Origin: Actinomycetes bacterium
Lineage (GTDB): Bacteria > Actinomycetota > Coriobacteriia > Coriobacteriales > Eggerthellaceae
Length of the DNA stretch: 25,704 nt
Assembly: GCA_023395755.1 (NCBI GenBank)
Contig: JAEWYG010000141.1
Coordinates: 1 to 25,704, forward strand
Direction: 5' to 3'
Shown here piece by piece: positions 14,835-22,733 of the stretch (positions within the stretch are counted from its first letter, which is position 1; each line of letters starts with the position of its first letter). The translations under genes and the position numbers were made by a program. The notes beneath the pieces were generated by a model. That model was not told the DNA's origin, ran no database searches, and saw only the letters and a program-made list of their open reading frames with translations.

Positions 14835-16349
14835 ATGGCAGCAACGGCGGTAGAAGCGAAATCACCCCTTATCCTCAACGAAGACAGCACGGGTGCTCCT
14901 TTGGGAAAAGACCCCAAAAACCCGGGACGTGACAACAAGGTAAGCCGTATGGGCACCGCTTCCATACCGCGGCTCATTACTGAGTTTGCTATTCCTGCCA
15001 TTCTTGGTATGGTAGTAAATGGTGCGTATAACGTAGTCGACTCCATTTTTCTTGGTCAGGCCCTCGGTGAGATTGGTCTATCGGCTGCTACAGTTGCGAA
15101 TCCAATTATGATTGTATTCATGGCTATATCGATGCTTATTGGCAACGGCGGAAACGCGCTTGCCGCTTTGCGTTTGGGTGAGGGAAGGCGCGTCGATGCT
15201 GAGATTAGTTTAGGAAATACCGTTTTACTGAGTGTGGTAGTGTCGGCTATTGTGGGTATTGCGGCGTTGAATCCTTCGTTTATCGATGGGCTACTAACCG
15301 CTTCGAGCGCCACCGATGAGGTACGACCCTATGCTCATGCATTCTTGCAGATCATATGCTTTGGTTTTATTTTTCAGTGTATTGGTATGGGGGTAAACAA
15401 CTTTATTCGCACGGCGGGCGCGCCGAATCGCGCCTTGGTAACCATGCTTATTGGCCTGCTGGTGTCGTTGGTGTTCAACTACCTGTTTGTTATTCAGATG
15501 GGGTGGGGTGTGGTAGGTAGCGCTTGGGCTACGGTAATCGGTCAAGGAGCATCGTGCGTGGCGGTGCTGTGGTACTTCGTGTTTACAAAAAACGTACCGC
15601 TCAAGCTGCATTTCCGTTATATGGTTCCGCGTCTTAAAGTTGTTGGCACTATCATTTCGTTGGGTTTTGCTAGTTTTGCTGTTCAAGCGGGTATGGCGGT
15701 AGTGAACTTCGTTATTAATCACCTCTTGGTTCAGTACGGGGCTTTGAGCCCCATCGGTGCCGACGATGCGCTTGCGTCTATCGGCGTGGTGCAGCGCGTT
15801 GGTATGTTCACCGTACTTCCTCTGGTGGGTGTTGCGGTGGCCATTCAGCCACTGCTGGGTTTCAATTACGGTGCAAAACTTATTGACCGCGTTAGAAAGA
15901 CGTTGTGGTACGGTATTGCGGGTGCTACGGCCATCGGCGCTATTATGTGGGTGCTGGTGCATTTGTTCCCCGAAGCGATCGTTGGGGTATTTGGTATCAC
16001 TCATGCAGGCCTGGTTGATTTTACGGTGTTTGGGCTCAAGATGCAGTTGCTTATGCTGCCGTTGGTAGGTTTCCAGATTGTTGGCGCAAACTATTTCCAA
16101 GCTACAGGACAACCTCTGAAGTCTATCGTACTCTCGCTTACTCGGCAGATTATCTTCCTCGTACCTCTGCTGTTCGTGTTGCCAGAGGTGTTGCCGAGCA
16201 TATTGCCCCAGTTTACAGGCCTTGAGGCGCTGTACTTTGCTATGCCTCTTGCGGACTTCCTCTCTATCTTTGTCACGATAATTTTCATCGTTATTGAAAT
16301 GCGCCGTTTGAAGCGCCTTGAGCGAGGAGAGGTTAGTTCGAAGTTCTAG
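14835..16349 (+). CDS. MATE-family multidrug/sodium antiporter
   Basis: A polytopic exporter of 504 residues using a proton or sodium gradient to expel drugs or metabolites. About 12 membrane segments are visible in two halves. Family signatures include ITEFAIPAILGMVVNGAYNVVDSIFLGQALGEIGLSA split over the first two segments, LIGNGGNALAALRLGEG, NNFIRTAGAPNRALV and, in the second half, GVAVAIQPLLGFNYGAK and NYFQATGQPLKSI. I chose ATG 14835: the frame is open back to 14649, but that part overlaps birA, and a TACAAT box (14790-14795) and AAAGG lie just before 14835. About 40 hydrophilic residues precede the first membrane segment. It separates birA from bioY. The substrate cannot be read from sequence. 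Confidence 0.9.
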   Translation: MAATAVEAKSPLILNEDSTGAPLGKDPKNPGRDNKVSRMGTASIPRLITEFAIPAILGMVVNGAYNVVDSIFLGQALGEIGLSAATVANPIMIVFMAISMLIGNGGNALAALRLGEGRRVDAEISLGNTVLLSVVVSAIVGIAALNPSFIDGLLTASSATDEVRPYAHAFLQIICFGFIFQCIGMGVNNFIRTAGAPNRALVTMLIGLLVSLVFNYLFVIQMGWGVVGSAWATVIGQGASCVAVLWYFVFTKNVPLKLHFRYMVPRLKVVGTIISLGFASFAVQAGMAVVNFVINHLLVQYGALSPIGADDALASIGVVQRVGMFTVLPLVGVAVAIQPLLGFNYGAKLIDRVRKTLWYGIAGATAIGAIMWVLVHLFPEAIVGVFGITHAGLVDFTVFGLKMQLLMLPLVGFQIVGANYFQATGQPLKSIVLSLTRQIIFLVPLLFVLPEVLPSILPQFTGLEALYFAMPLADFLSIFVTIIFIVIEMRRLKRLERGEVSSKF

Positions 16350-16489
16350 TGCTTGTCTGGCTTCCTGAGGCAATGCTATTGTCACCCCTTTACACCTTCT
16401 CGGGAGACGTTTGATTCGTTGTTGAGTTAGGCTTGTCGGCGACAAATCGGACGCAGCAACATTTTTGGCTGTATGGGAAGGGATGAGAT

Positions 16490-17077
16490 ATGGAGCAGGT
16501 TCAAGGTAAGATACAATCCACCTCGAGGACGCGTTCGATTGCGTTCGTGGGGCTTTCAATTGCGCTCATGGCGGTTTCCGCGTGGGTGTCGGTACCGTTG
16601 GGACCGGTGCCATTTACCTTGCAGACATTTGTGATGGTGTTTGCTCTTCTCGTGTTGACGCCACGTCAGTGCCTTGCTGCTCTTGGTGGTTATCTGATGC
16701 TTGGGGCTATCGGACTGCCGGTATTTTCTGCCATGCGTGGTGGTATTGGCATACTGGTGGGGCCAACCGGTGGGTTTCTTTGGGGCTTTTTGTTGGGCGC
16801 GGCCGTCGCTCTGATGTTTCTGCAGTTAGCTCGTACGCGTTTTAGGGCCGGTGCCGAGGCTGGGTACAAGAGCCTTATTCTCGATTTGGTTGCAGGCTTT
16901 CTTTTCCTGGCTGTGATGTATGTATGCGGATGGACGCAACTTATGGTGGTAGCTTCCCTTAGTCCTGCGGCGGCGTTTGCTACCGCGGTGGCGCCGTTTC
17001 TTATAGTGGATACGCTAAAACTTGTAGCTGCGGTATGTACGGCGCGTGCTGTGCGAAAGGCTCTGCCGCGCAAGTAA
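16490..17077 (+). CDS. bioY: Biotin ECF transporter substrate-binding component BioY
   Basis: A 195-residue membrane protein that captures biotin and passes it through the membrane, alone or with energy-coupling EcfT and EcfA subunits. Typical motifs are seen: WVSVPLGPVPFTLQTFVM, YLMLGAIGLPVF and GGIGILVGPTGGFLWGFLLG, followed by later hydrophobic segments, giving about six. GGGAAGGGATGAG precedes ATG 16490. No ecfA or ecfT gene is adjacent, so it would use a shared module encoded elsewhere or act alone. With birA nearby it points to dependence on external biotin. BirA here lacks a DNA-binding domain, so any biotin control of bioY would need another regulator. Confidence 0.92.
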   Translation: MEQVQGKIQSTSRTRSIAFVGLSIALMAVSAWVSVPLGPVPFTLQTFVMVFALLVLTPRQCLAALGGYLMLGAIGLPVFSAMRGGIGILVGPTGGFLWGFLLGAAVALMFLQLARTRFRAGAEAGYKSLILDLVAGFLFLAVMYVCGWTQLMVVASLSPAAAFATAVAPFLIVDTLKLVAAVCTARAVRKALPRK

Positions 17078-17122
17078 TTTCTTCTTGCACAGGCTGAATG
17101 GGAAAAGGGACTGTTTTAGAGA

Positions 17123-17172
17123 GGGGCTTGCAAACTGAGAGAAGGGATGTTCCTTTCCGGCTTGCAAGCCCC
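17123..17172. terminator. Large hairpin between convergent bioY and fabH
   Basis: GGGGCTTGCAA (17123-17133) pairs perfectly with TTGCAAGCCCC (17162-17172); inside, AAGGGA can pair with TCCTTT, making one long interrupted stem. The right arm lies in a 12-bp palindrome GGCTTGCAAGCC. The convergent location suggests bidirectional termination, although neither strand has a strong T-run. Confidence 0.55.
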
Positions 17173-17237
17173 GCTTGATCGATTTGAATTTCTTGCCCGT
17201 GTTCATCTCCTCTTGCGAAACGAGAACACCTTTGCCT

Positions 17238-18350
17238 TTATGCTTCGTAGAGCACAGCGCCCGAAGTAAAGCCTCCGCCAAAGGCGACAATTATAACTTT
17301 ATCGCCACGTTTGATGCGCCCACAGGTATAGGCGTCGGCCAGCGCCATAGGTACACTCGCAGCAGAAGTATTGCCCGTAGTGGCTATGGATACCTGGAAG
17401 AAGTCCATTGGACGGTGCAGCTTTTTGGCGGCATACTTAATAATGCGCTCATTGGCCTGATGGGGGATAATGCACGCAATATCATCAAGTGAGACATTTG
17501 CGCGGATCAATACCTGATTCACCGCTTCAGTCATGGCTTCTGCGGCGAATTTGAACACCTTCGGCCCATCCATGTAGAGCACTTGGCGAGGACGGCCTGC
17601 CGCAACGAGTTCGGCAACGCCTAGTTCGGTGTCGGTACTCTGCTCTGCGACTCCTCTTGTATGCGAGTCTTCTCCGACAATGCCGCTTGAATCGAAAGGC
17701 TGTGGCGCATCATAGGTAGCGGGGCTAGTAAGGGCGTTGGTAGAGTCGTCCTGGTTTGCTATGAAGCTGCTCATAATGCCTGCACGTGTTTCGTCCCATT
17801 CGAGAACCGCTGCTCCGGCACCATCGCCAAATAGTACGCAGGTATTGCGATCGGTCCAGTTAGTAAGTCGGGTAAGACGTTCGGCACCAACGACGAGAGC
17901 TCGGCGGATGGGGTTACGTCCGGCTGCCCCGGCGACAGAGGGAGCAGAAGCGGCCATCATGCTTTCGGCGATAGTTGTGCCGTACACGAAGCCTGTGCAA
18001 GCGGCATTTACATCGAAGGCGACAGCGTGATCGAGGCCTAGGCGGCGGCGCAGCAAACCTGCCATCGAGGGGCAGACTGTGTCTGGAGTAATGGTTGCGA
18101 ATACGACGAGATCGATTTCGTTCGCCTCGAAACAACGTTCAGAAAATCCACCTTTTGTCCAACCGAGGGCATCGCGTGCAGCGGCTTCGGCTAAGTCGGC
18201 ATTTGTCTCTTTGACGGCCACGTGTCTGCTTTGAATGCCGGTGCGCGTGACGATCCACTCATTGTTCGTATCTACCAGCGCTTCAAGCGCCTCGTTTGCG
18301 ACTTCGAGTGCGGGAACGGCTTTGCCAAATCCCACTAATGCACTGCCCAC
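17238..18350 (-). CDS. fabH: Beta-ketoacyl-ACP synthase III (FabH)
   Basis: Starts type II fatty-acid synthesis by condensing acyl-CoA with malonyl-ACP. The thiolase-fold triad is visible: catalytic Cys in DVNAACTGFVYG, His in IIPHQANERIIKYAAKKL and Asn in TGNTSAASVPMAL; NEWIVTRTGI near the N-terminus and FGGGFTSGAVL at the end are also typical. With GTG 18350 the protein has 370 residues, longer than the usual ~320 because of an insertion of about 35 residues between SFIANQDDSTNALTSP and MDGPKVFKFA, rich in Asp, Ser and Thr. GTG 18350 has GGAG six bases upstream; ATG 18413 is also in frame but has no ribosome site and would add 21 unmatched residues. It is a lone gene with its own promoter and an operator resembling FabT sites. 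Confidence 0.92.
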   Translation of the reverse strand: MGSALVGFGKAVPALEVANEALEALVDTNNEWIVTRTGIQSRHVAVKETNADLAEAAARDALGWTKGGFSERCFEANEIDLVVFATITPDTVCPSMAGLLRRRLGLDHAVAFDVNAACTGFVYGTTIAESMMAASAPSVAGAAGRNPIRRALVVGAERLTRLTNWTDRNTCVLFGDGAGAAVLEWDETRAGIMSSFIANQDDSTNALTSPATYDAPQPFDSSGIVGEDSHTRGVAEQSTDTELGVAELVAAGRPRQVLYMDGPKVFKFAAEAMTEAVNQVLIRANVSLDDIACIIPHQANERIIKYAAKKLHRPMDFFQVSIATTGNTSAASVPMALADAYTCGRIKRGDKVIIVAFGGGFTSGAVLYEA

Positions 18351-18434
18351 GATACTCTCCGTTCCTGCCGGCGGCTTGCATGTAGGGACATCGCAGTAAT
18401 AGCTCTGCTGCATGCAGTCGCCGTGCTATTAAAT

Positions 18435-18451
18435 ACTTTGATAATCAAACT
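18435..18451 (-). promoter_or_regulatory. FabT-like operator at the fabH promoter
   Basis: On the minus strand the site reads AGTTTGATTATCAAAGT, with a TTTGAT-T-ATCAAA core (18437-18449). The published FabT site of streptococci is ANTTTGATTATCAAATT, so 16 of 17 positions agree. It lies directly downstream of the -10 box, over the expected transcription start, where a repressor would block initiation. Confidence 0.6.
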
Positions 18452-18457
18452 AAAATA

Positions 18458-18463
18458 ATTATA
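18458..18463 (-). promoter_or_regulatory. -10 box of the fabH promoter
   Basis: TATAAT on the minus strand. Transcription should start near 18451, inside the FabT-like operator. No good -35 was found. Confidence 0.5.
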
Positions 18464-18797
18464 CGCGCGGACGTGGAAAAAAACGAACAAGCTGCAAAAA
18501 ATGCACGAAGCAGATTGTTTAGTTGAAGGAGAAGATTCTTTTGTCATTTTCCTGTGACGATTCGCTTTTGGGAACGTATCGACTCTAAAAAAGTAAAAGA
18601 GTAATATGTACAATCGACCACATTCTTGAGGGTGAGAGACACTCGAAAAAGCAACCAAAAGATTTGTGCTTTCAGTTAACGAAAGTTAAGAACAACAGGT
18701 ACGTTGTTGCCACGGTTACCTAGTCGCTTTTGAGCGAATTTTCTTAGGAGGGGATCGCTCGCACTTCTTAGATTAAACGAGGTAAGGAGGCTCTCCG
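18464..18797. other. Intergenic stretch between divergent fabH and the Cys-rich ORF
   Basis: It holds a possible plus-strand -10 (TACAAT, 18609-18614), a CTTTC/GAAAG stem near 18669-18685, an AACAAC/GTTGTT hairpin near 18690-18707 and TCGCT-TTTG-AGCGA (18724-18737) followed by ATTTTCTT. The last two could form an attenuator in the leader of the downstream genes. I looked for a c-di-GMP riboswitch and did not find the consensus. Confidence 0.4.
18724..18744 (+). terminator. Weak terminator or attenuator hairpin
   Basis: A 5-bp stem TCGCT/AGCGA with TTTG loop, followed by ATTTTCTT. It precedes the strong ribosome site at 18784-18790 by about 40 nt, so it could attenuate transcription of the following two genes. 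Confidence 0.35.
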
Positions 18798-19049
18798 ATG
18801 CATTTCTTGAAGCGAGCATGCAAGGGGCATGCATGCCGTTGCGCCAAATATTGTCTCCGTACTTCTGACTTCGTCGACTTGTCGGCGTGGTGTGTCAACT
18901 ATGGCTATGATTTCAAGTGCAATGGTTGCTTCCTTCATACTGTCTCGTCTAATAAAACAGCTTGGTATCGCATGTTTGCTCGTGGATGGAACACACGCTT
19001 GAGCTGCCGGAGGGAAACCCCGCGAAAGATAAAAAAGGGGACTGCATGA
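18798..19049 (+). CDS. Cys-rich 83-residue protein, hypothetical, coupled to the EAL gene
   Basis: ATG 18798 has a near-perfect ribosome site AAGGAGG (18784-18790) seven bases upstream, and its TGA (19047-19049) overlaps the next gene's ATG as ATGA. Both facts argue that it is translated. The product is basic and carries eight Cys at residues 8, 13, 15, 19, 32, 41, 44 and 70; CKGHACRCAKYC and CNGC look like possible metal-binding or disulfide clusters. No signal peptide or membrane segment is evident. I do not recognise the family. It could be a real small protein, perhaps a redox or metal sensor linked to the phosphodiesterase gene, or a leader frame whose translation controls that gene. Codon use is not clearly coding, so confidence is moderate. 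Confidence 0.5.
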   Translation: MHFLKRACKGHACRCAKYCLRTSDFVDLSAWCVNYGYDFKCNGCFLHTVSSNKTAWYRMFARGWNTRLSCRRETPRKIKKGTA

Positions 19050-20854
19050 TGAGGGGAAAATTCGGTAGAATCGCTGTCGCTGCTGCTTTATGGATGCTTG
19101 GAACGGTCTTGTTCTTTATGTTGTTGTTGCAGGTGCAAGACTATGCAAGTGTTACCAGCAACGCAGAAGCGGTTCGCGGCGGTACGCAACGCGTCGTTAA
19201 GATGGAATTAGCGGGGCAGCCTGTCGGGGGTGCCGAAAAGCGCGTGAATATGCTTTTAGACAAGCTTCAATCTGAAGAGGGATTGCGGCTCTATCGCGGG
19301 TCAGAAACTGCAGCTTTTGCGAAACATCTTGACGCGGTAGAGAACCAATGGAAGTTAATACTCAGTGAGATAGATGCTCTTGATCAGGGAAGAGGTTCTT
19401 CCGAGCGATTGCTCAATCTTAGTGAAACGCATTATGAGCTAGCTGGCGAGATGGTGGCGACGGCTCAGGCGCGGGCCGACCACGATGTATTTCGCATTGG
19501 CGCTATCTGTGCCGCAGTGTTTCTTCTTGCCTCCCTTATCATGGCGCTTATGCGCAACGGCCGAATGAACAAGCTCAAGGCGGCCTACCATCTTGATCCG
19601 ATTACAAAGCGCAAGAACATGCTTGCTTTTGAAGATCATGCAGGTCGAATTGTTTTGGACGCACCAAGTGATACTTACATTATTGCTTATACGAACATAT
19701 CTAACTTTCGCTATGTCAACGAGGCTTATGGTTTTGAAGCGGGCAACCGTCTTATCCGAGCATTGGGCCGAATGCTTGACGAGCAGTGTCGGGGTAGCGA
19801 GGTGGCCGCCCATGCAAGCGCAGACCACTTCGTGTTGCTGCTGCGCGACGAACCTTATCGGGTTGAGCGACTTTGCGACTGTATCGAGGAAAGACTTCGT
19901 GCCTACACTGATCTGCATTTTACCAATGTGCTCTCGTTTGGGTGTGGCGCAAGCTTAGTGGAACGTTCGAGTACGGGGGTGTCTACTGCGATAGCTAACG
20001 CAGTAGCCGTACTAAAAGAATCTGTGGGTGGTGTCGGTGTTGCTTGGTATGACGAGGTATTTCGCGCTATGGTTGATCTACGGAGTCGTATTGAGCAATG
20101 CATGGATAGGGCTCTCGAGCAAGGAGAATTCCTTCTATATTTGCAATCGAAAAACGATCTTCGGGATGGATCGATCGTCGGTGCCGAAGCGCTTTGCCGG
20201 TGGAATTCTTCTGAATTGGGCTTCCTGCTTCCCAATTCATTCATTCCGGTATTTGAGAGAAATGGTTTTATCGTCCAACTTGATTTTCATATGCTCGATC
20301 GTCTTTGCCAGATTTATCCACTGTTTTCCTGTAAAGACGAGGCGCCCCTAGTGGTGTCGGTAAACTTTTCGCGGATAACTGTTTTGAGCGCCGATTTTGT
20401 TGATAGGCTAATTAGCATTGTGGATGCTGCTGGCGTACCACACGATTGCATTGAGATTGAGGCTACTGAGAGTGCTTTTGTTATGGGTGAGGACACGGTT
20501 ATAAAGAGACTCTCGACGCTTAAAGATAAAGGGTTTCGATTAGCCATGGATGACTTTGGTACGGGCTACTCGTCGTTGAATTTGTTGTGTAAATTGCCTA
20601 TCGACATTCTTAAGATAGATGGGGTCTTTCTTTCGGAAAGCTCAGAAGAAGAGCGTTCACGTTGCGTGCTAAAAAGCGTGGTAAACATAGCTTCTGAACT
20701 GGGTTTTGGTATGATTTGCGAAGGTGTTGAAACCAAGGAGCAGGCGCTGATGTTGTATAGTTTGGGCTGTAGGGTTGGGCAGGGCTATGTATTCTCGCGA
20801 CCGTTACCTATTCCTGAGTTTTGTGCGCGATTCGGGGTAAAAAGGCCGAACTGA
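19046..20854 (+). CDS. Membrane GGDEF/EAL protein, probable c-di-GMP phosphodiesterase
   Basis: A 602-residue signalling protein predicted to hydrolyse cyclic di-GMP. Membrane segment 1 is about residues 8-28, then an outer helical sensor of about 115 residues, then segment 2 near IGAICAAVFLLASLIMAL. The GGDEF domain is degenerate: the signature is SADHF (258-262), so cyclase activity is unlikely. The EAL domain keeps its metal and catalytic residues: E381-A-L, N440 (VNFSR), EATES, D502-D503 (DDFGTGYSS), K523 (LKIDG), E559 (CEGVE) and GQGYVFSRPL. ATG 19046 has AAGGGG six bases upstream; the frame is open further up but lacks a ribosome site. It overlaps the Cys-rich ORF by four bases. A convergent kinase gene lies 27 bp beyond its stop. 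Confidence 0.88.
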   Translation: MMRGKFGRIAVAAALWMLGTVLFFMLLLQVQDYASVTSNAEAVRGGTQRVVKMELAGQPVGGAEKRVNMLLDKLQSEEGLRLYRGSETAAFAKHLDAVENQWKLILSEIDALDQGRGSSERLLNLSETHYELAGEMVATAQARADHDVFRIGAICAAVFLLASLIMALMRNGRMNKLKAAYHLDPITKRKNMLAFEDHAGRIVLDAPSDTYIIAYTNISNFRYVNEAYGFEAGNRLIRALGRMLDEQCRGSEVAAHASADHFVLLLRDEPYRVERLCDCIEERLRAYTDLHFTNVLSFGCGASLVERSSTGVSTAIANAVAVLKESVGGVGVAWYDEVFRAMVDLRSRIEQCMDRALEQGEFLLYLQSKNDLRDGSIVGAEALCRWNSSELGFLLPNSFIPVFERNGFIVQLDFHMLDRLCQIYPLFSCKDEAPLVVSVNFSRITVLSADFVDRLISIVDAAGVPHDCIEIEATESAFVMGEDTVIKRLSTLKDKGFRLAMDDFGTGYSSLNLLCKLPIDILKIDGVFLSESSEEERSRCVLKSVVNIASELGFGMICEGVETKEQALMLYSLGCRVGQGYVFSRPLPIPEFCARFGVKRPN

Positions 20855-20881
20855 TGCGGTGCGTCGGGTTATCCACAAAGC

Positions 20882-21877
20882 TTACTGATTAGAATTTGTT
20901 GCAATAGAAGGCAATGCCACGATGAAACAGGCACCGCCATCGGGCAGATTAATGGCCTCAACCGTGCCGTCGTGAGCCTGAACAACCGACTTTACTATTG
21001 CGAGTCCTAGTCCGGTTCCGCCGGTACCGCGGATGCGCGAGGCATCAGTGCGATAGAAGCGGTCAAACAACAACTTTGGGTCGATATCTCCAAAACCGGG
21101 GCCATCGTCTTTTACGGCAAGTATAGAGTTGCCGCGTAGGCCGAACAGTTCGATAGTTATCTGTCCTCCCGGCTCAATAAAGCGGCTAGCGTTCTCTACG
21201 AGATTAGTTACGGCCTGCTTGAGACGATCGGGGCTACCCAATACGTCGGGAGCTTCGCCTACGATTGACACGTTTGCATCCCGATCGCGCAGAATAGGTT
21301 CCAGCGCGTCACGCACATTGTGTGCTAAGTGTTTTAGGTTCACACGCTGTAACTCCAGGGGCAAAGCGCCATCTTCGATGCGTTGTAAGGTAAGAAGATC
21401 GTTTGTTAAGCGGCACAGGCGTTCGCTCTCGGCGATGATGATGGAGCAGAATTTCTCGTGCAGTTCGGGTGGCAGGTCGGGATCTTCTAGCATTTCAGCA
21501 TTGCCGCGAATGGCGGTGAGTGGTGTGCGTAATTCATGGGCAACGTCGCTCACAAAGGCTGCTTGTCTACTTTCCTTCAAAACGAGATCGCGCTGCTGTG
21601 ATTTTGTTTTGTCTACCAAGAGACCTAGTGTGCGTGAAAGCGTGTCGGCTTCGTAGAGACGCCCGTCGGAAGTGAAGGTTGCCTCACCCCCGGCGCGAAC
21701 AATTTCAGTTTTCTTTACTAACATATGTAGTGGCTCAGCTAGAAAGTGGCCAATAATAAGACTGAGTACAAAGGTTATTAATCCCATGGGAATAAGAAGG
21801 AGAAACGCCTTCGGCGGTGTGTCGAAGGCGAAAAAGCAAATGAGTAGAATGATGGCCCCTGCTAGCAGCATAAGCAA
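20882..21877 (-). CDS. Sensor histidine kinase with short membrane sensor
   Basis: Two-component kinase paired with the regulator gene just upstream. Two closely spaced membrane segments joined by a short DTPPKAF loop leave no outer sensor domain, as in intramembrane-sensing kinases. Then come a HAMP-like linker, the H-box SDVAHELRTPL, the N-box VTNLVENASRF, DDGPGFG, and the G-box GTGGTGLGLAIVKS. The start given is the in-frame TTG at 21877, 331 residues; it has no ribosome site and cuts into the first membrane helix. The frame continues upstream as IKRLQTYFSLLATL to an ATA codon at 21916 that overlaps the regulator's TAA (ATAA), which gives a more natural N-terminus; see findings. The kinase family is certain; the stimulus is unknown. 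Confidence 0.88.
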   Translation of the reverse strand: MLMLLAGAIILLICFFAFDTPPKAFLLLIPMGLITFVLSLIIGHFLAEPLHMLVKKTEIVRAGGEATFTSDGRLYEADTLSRTLGLLVDKTKSQQRDLVLKESRQAAFVSDVAHELRTPLTAIRGNAEMLEDPDLPPELHEKFCSIIIAESERLCRLTNDLLTLQRIEDGALPLELQRVNLKHLAHNVRDALEPILRDRDANVSIVGEAPDVLGSPDRLKQAVTNLVENASRFIEPGGQITIELFGLRGNSILAVKDDGPGFGDIDPKLLFDRFYRTDASRIRGTGGTGLGLAIVKSVVQAHDGTVEAINLPDGGACFIVALPSIATNSNQ

Positions 21878-21912
21878 GGTCGCTAGCAGGGAGAAATATG
21901 TCTGCAGCCTTT

Positions 21913-22608
21913 TTATTGTTTAAACCTATATCCGTATCCGCGGACTGTCTCAACGAGACCGGGGTCGTATCCCGCACCTTCGATTTTATCACGGAGTCGC
22001 TTGATATGGGTGTCGACAGTCTTAGTCTCCGTCAAGTATTCCCAACCCCATGCATCGCGTAGTAAGTCTTCACGTGAAACAACCTTGCCGGCGCTCTTCA
22101 TAAGACTGGCGAGTAGTTCGAATTCACGTGGGGTTAGATCAATTTCTCCATGCTCTCCTGAAGCCGTGTGGGCATCTTCATCCAGCGTAATGCCGCCGGC
22201 TGAGATAGCATGGTTCGCACCAGGGAAGTCGCCACCAGGGCCGCGCCGCAGCAGCGCACGTACACGAGCGATGAGCTCTCGGACGCCAAAGGGCTTTGCC
22301 AGATAGTCGTCCCCTCCGATTTCTAGGCCTACGACTTTGTCGAGCTCGGTATCGCGTGCCGAAAGAAAGAGTACAGGTACCGTGGTCTTGGCTCGTAGAC
22401 GGCGACAAAGTTCGTAGCCATCCATGCCCGGTAGCATGATGTCCAGTACGAACAAATCGTAGGTGTTCTTCGTTGCGAGAGCTAATGCGTCTTCGCCGTT
22501 GTCAACTACGTCAGTATAGAACCCTTCTTTTTTCAGCGCATAGCTGACAAATTCAGTAATGGAAGGCTCGTCATCGACAACGAGAATGCGATTCGGTGTA
22601 TCGTTCAT
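21913..22608 (-). CDS. OmpR/PhoB-family response regulator
   Basis: DNA-binding regulator of 231 residues. The receiver domain begins RILVVDDEPSITEF with acidic pocket D12-D13, phospho-acceptor D56 in LFVLDIMLPGMDGY and the conserved Lys in YLAKPFG. The winged-helix domain has ITLDEDAHTASG, LTPREFELLASLMKSAGKVVSREDLL and the recognition region TVDTHIKRLRDKIE, ending VRGYGYRF. ATG 22608 follows AAAGG with six bases between; ten further in-frame residues exist upstream but without support. The kinase gene follows immediately, probably translationally coupled. Divergent coaX lies about 125 bp away, so the promoters share this gap. Confidence 0.93.
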   Translation of the reverse strand: MNDTPNRILVVDDEPSITEFVSYALKKEGFYTDVVDNGEDALALATKNTYDLFVLDIMLPGMDGYELCRRLRAKTTVPVLFLSARDTELDKVVGLEIGGDDYLAKPFGVRELIARVRALLRRGPGGDFPGANHAISAGGITLDEDAHTASGEHGEIDLTPREFELLASLMKSAGKVVSREDLLRDAWGWEYLTETKTVDTHIKRLRDKIEGAGYDPGLVETVRGYGYRFKQ

Positions 22609-22663
22609 GTGATACCTTTCTTTAGCGCGTGCGGTCATTGAAAGGAAACCGTTTGCCTCTTGA

Positions 22664-22669
22664 TATAAT
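22664..22669 (+). promoter_or_regulatory. -10 box upstream of coaX
   Basis: TATAAT, 65 bp before the coaX ATG, within the shared region between coaX and the response regulator. No clear -35; TTGAAA at 22638-22643 is 20 bp upstream, slightly too far. Confidence 0.45.
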
Positions 22670-22733
22670 AATCATCCGCAACTATATCTGGTTTTGTCCG
22701 TTTCACCTGCTTTTGAGGGGGTCTGTCAAGAAT

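Noticed and set aside
15294..16559. 421-codon open frame on the minus strand opposite the MATE gene
   Set aside because: It is rich in His, Gln, Asn and Arg with no domain, and mirrors the codon pattern of the clearly real MATE transporter.
18662..18797. c-di-GMP (GEMM) riboswitch upstream of the EAL gene
   Set aside because: A GGTA...TTACC pairing is present, but the conserved GCAAAGC and GGTAGC...GTTACC blocks are not.
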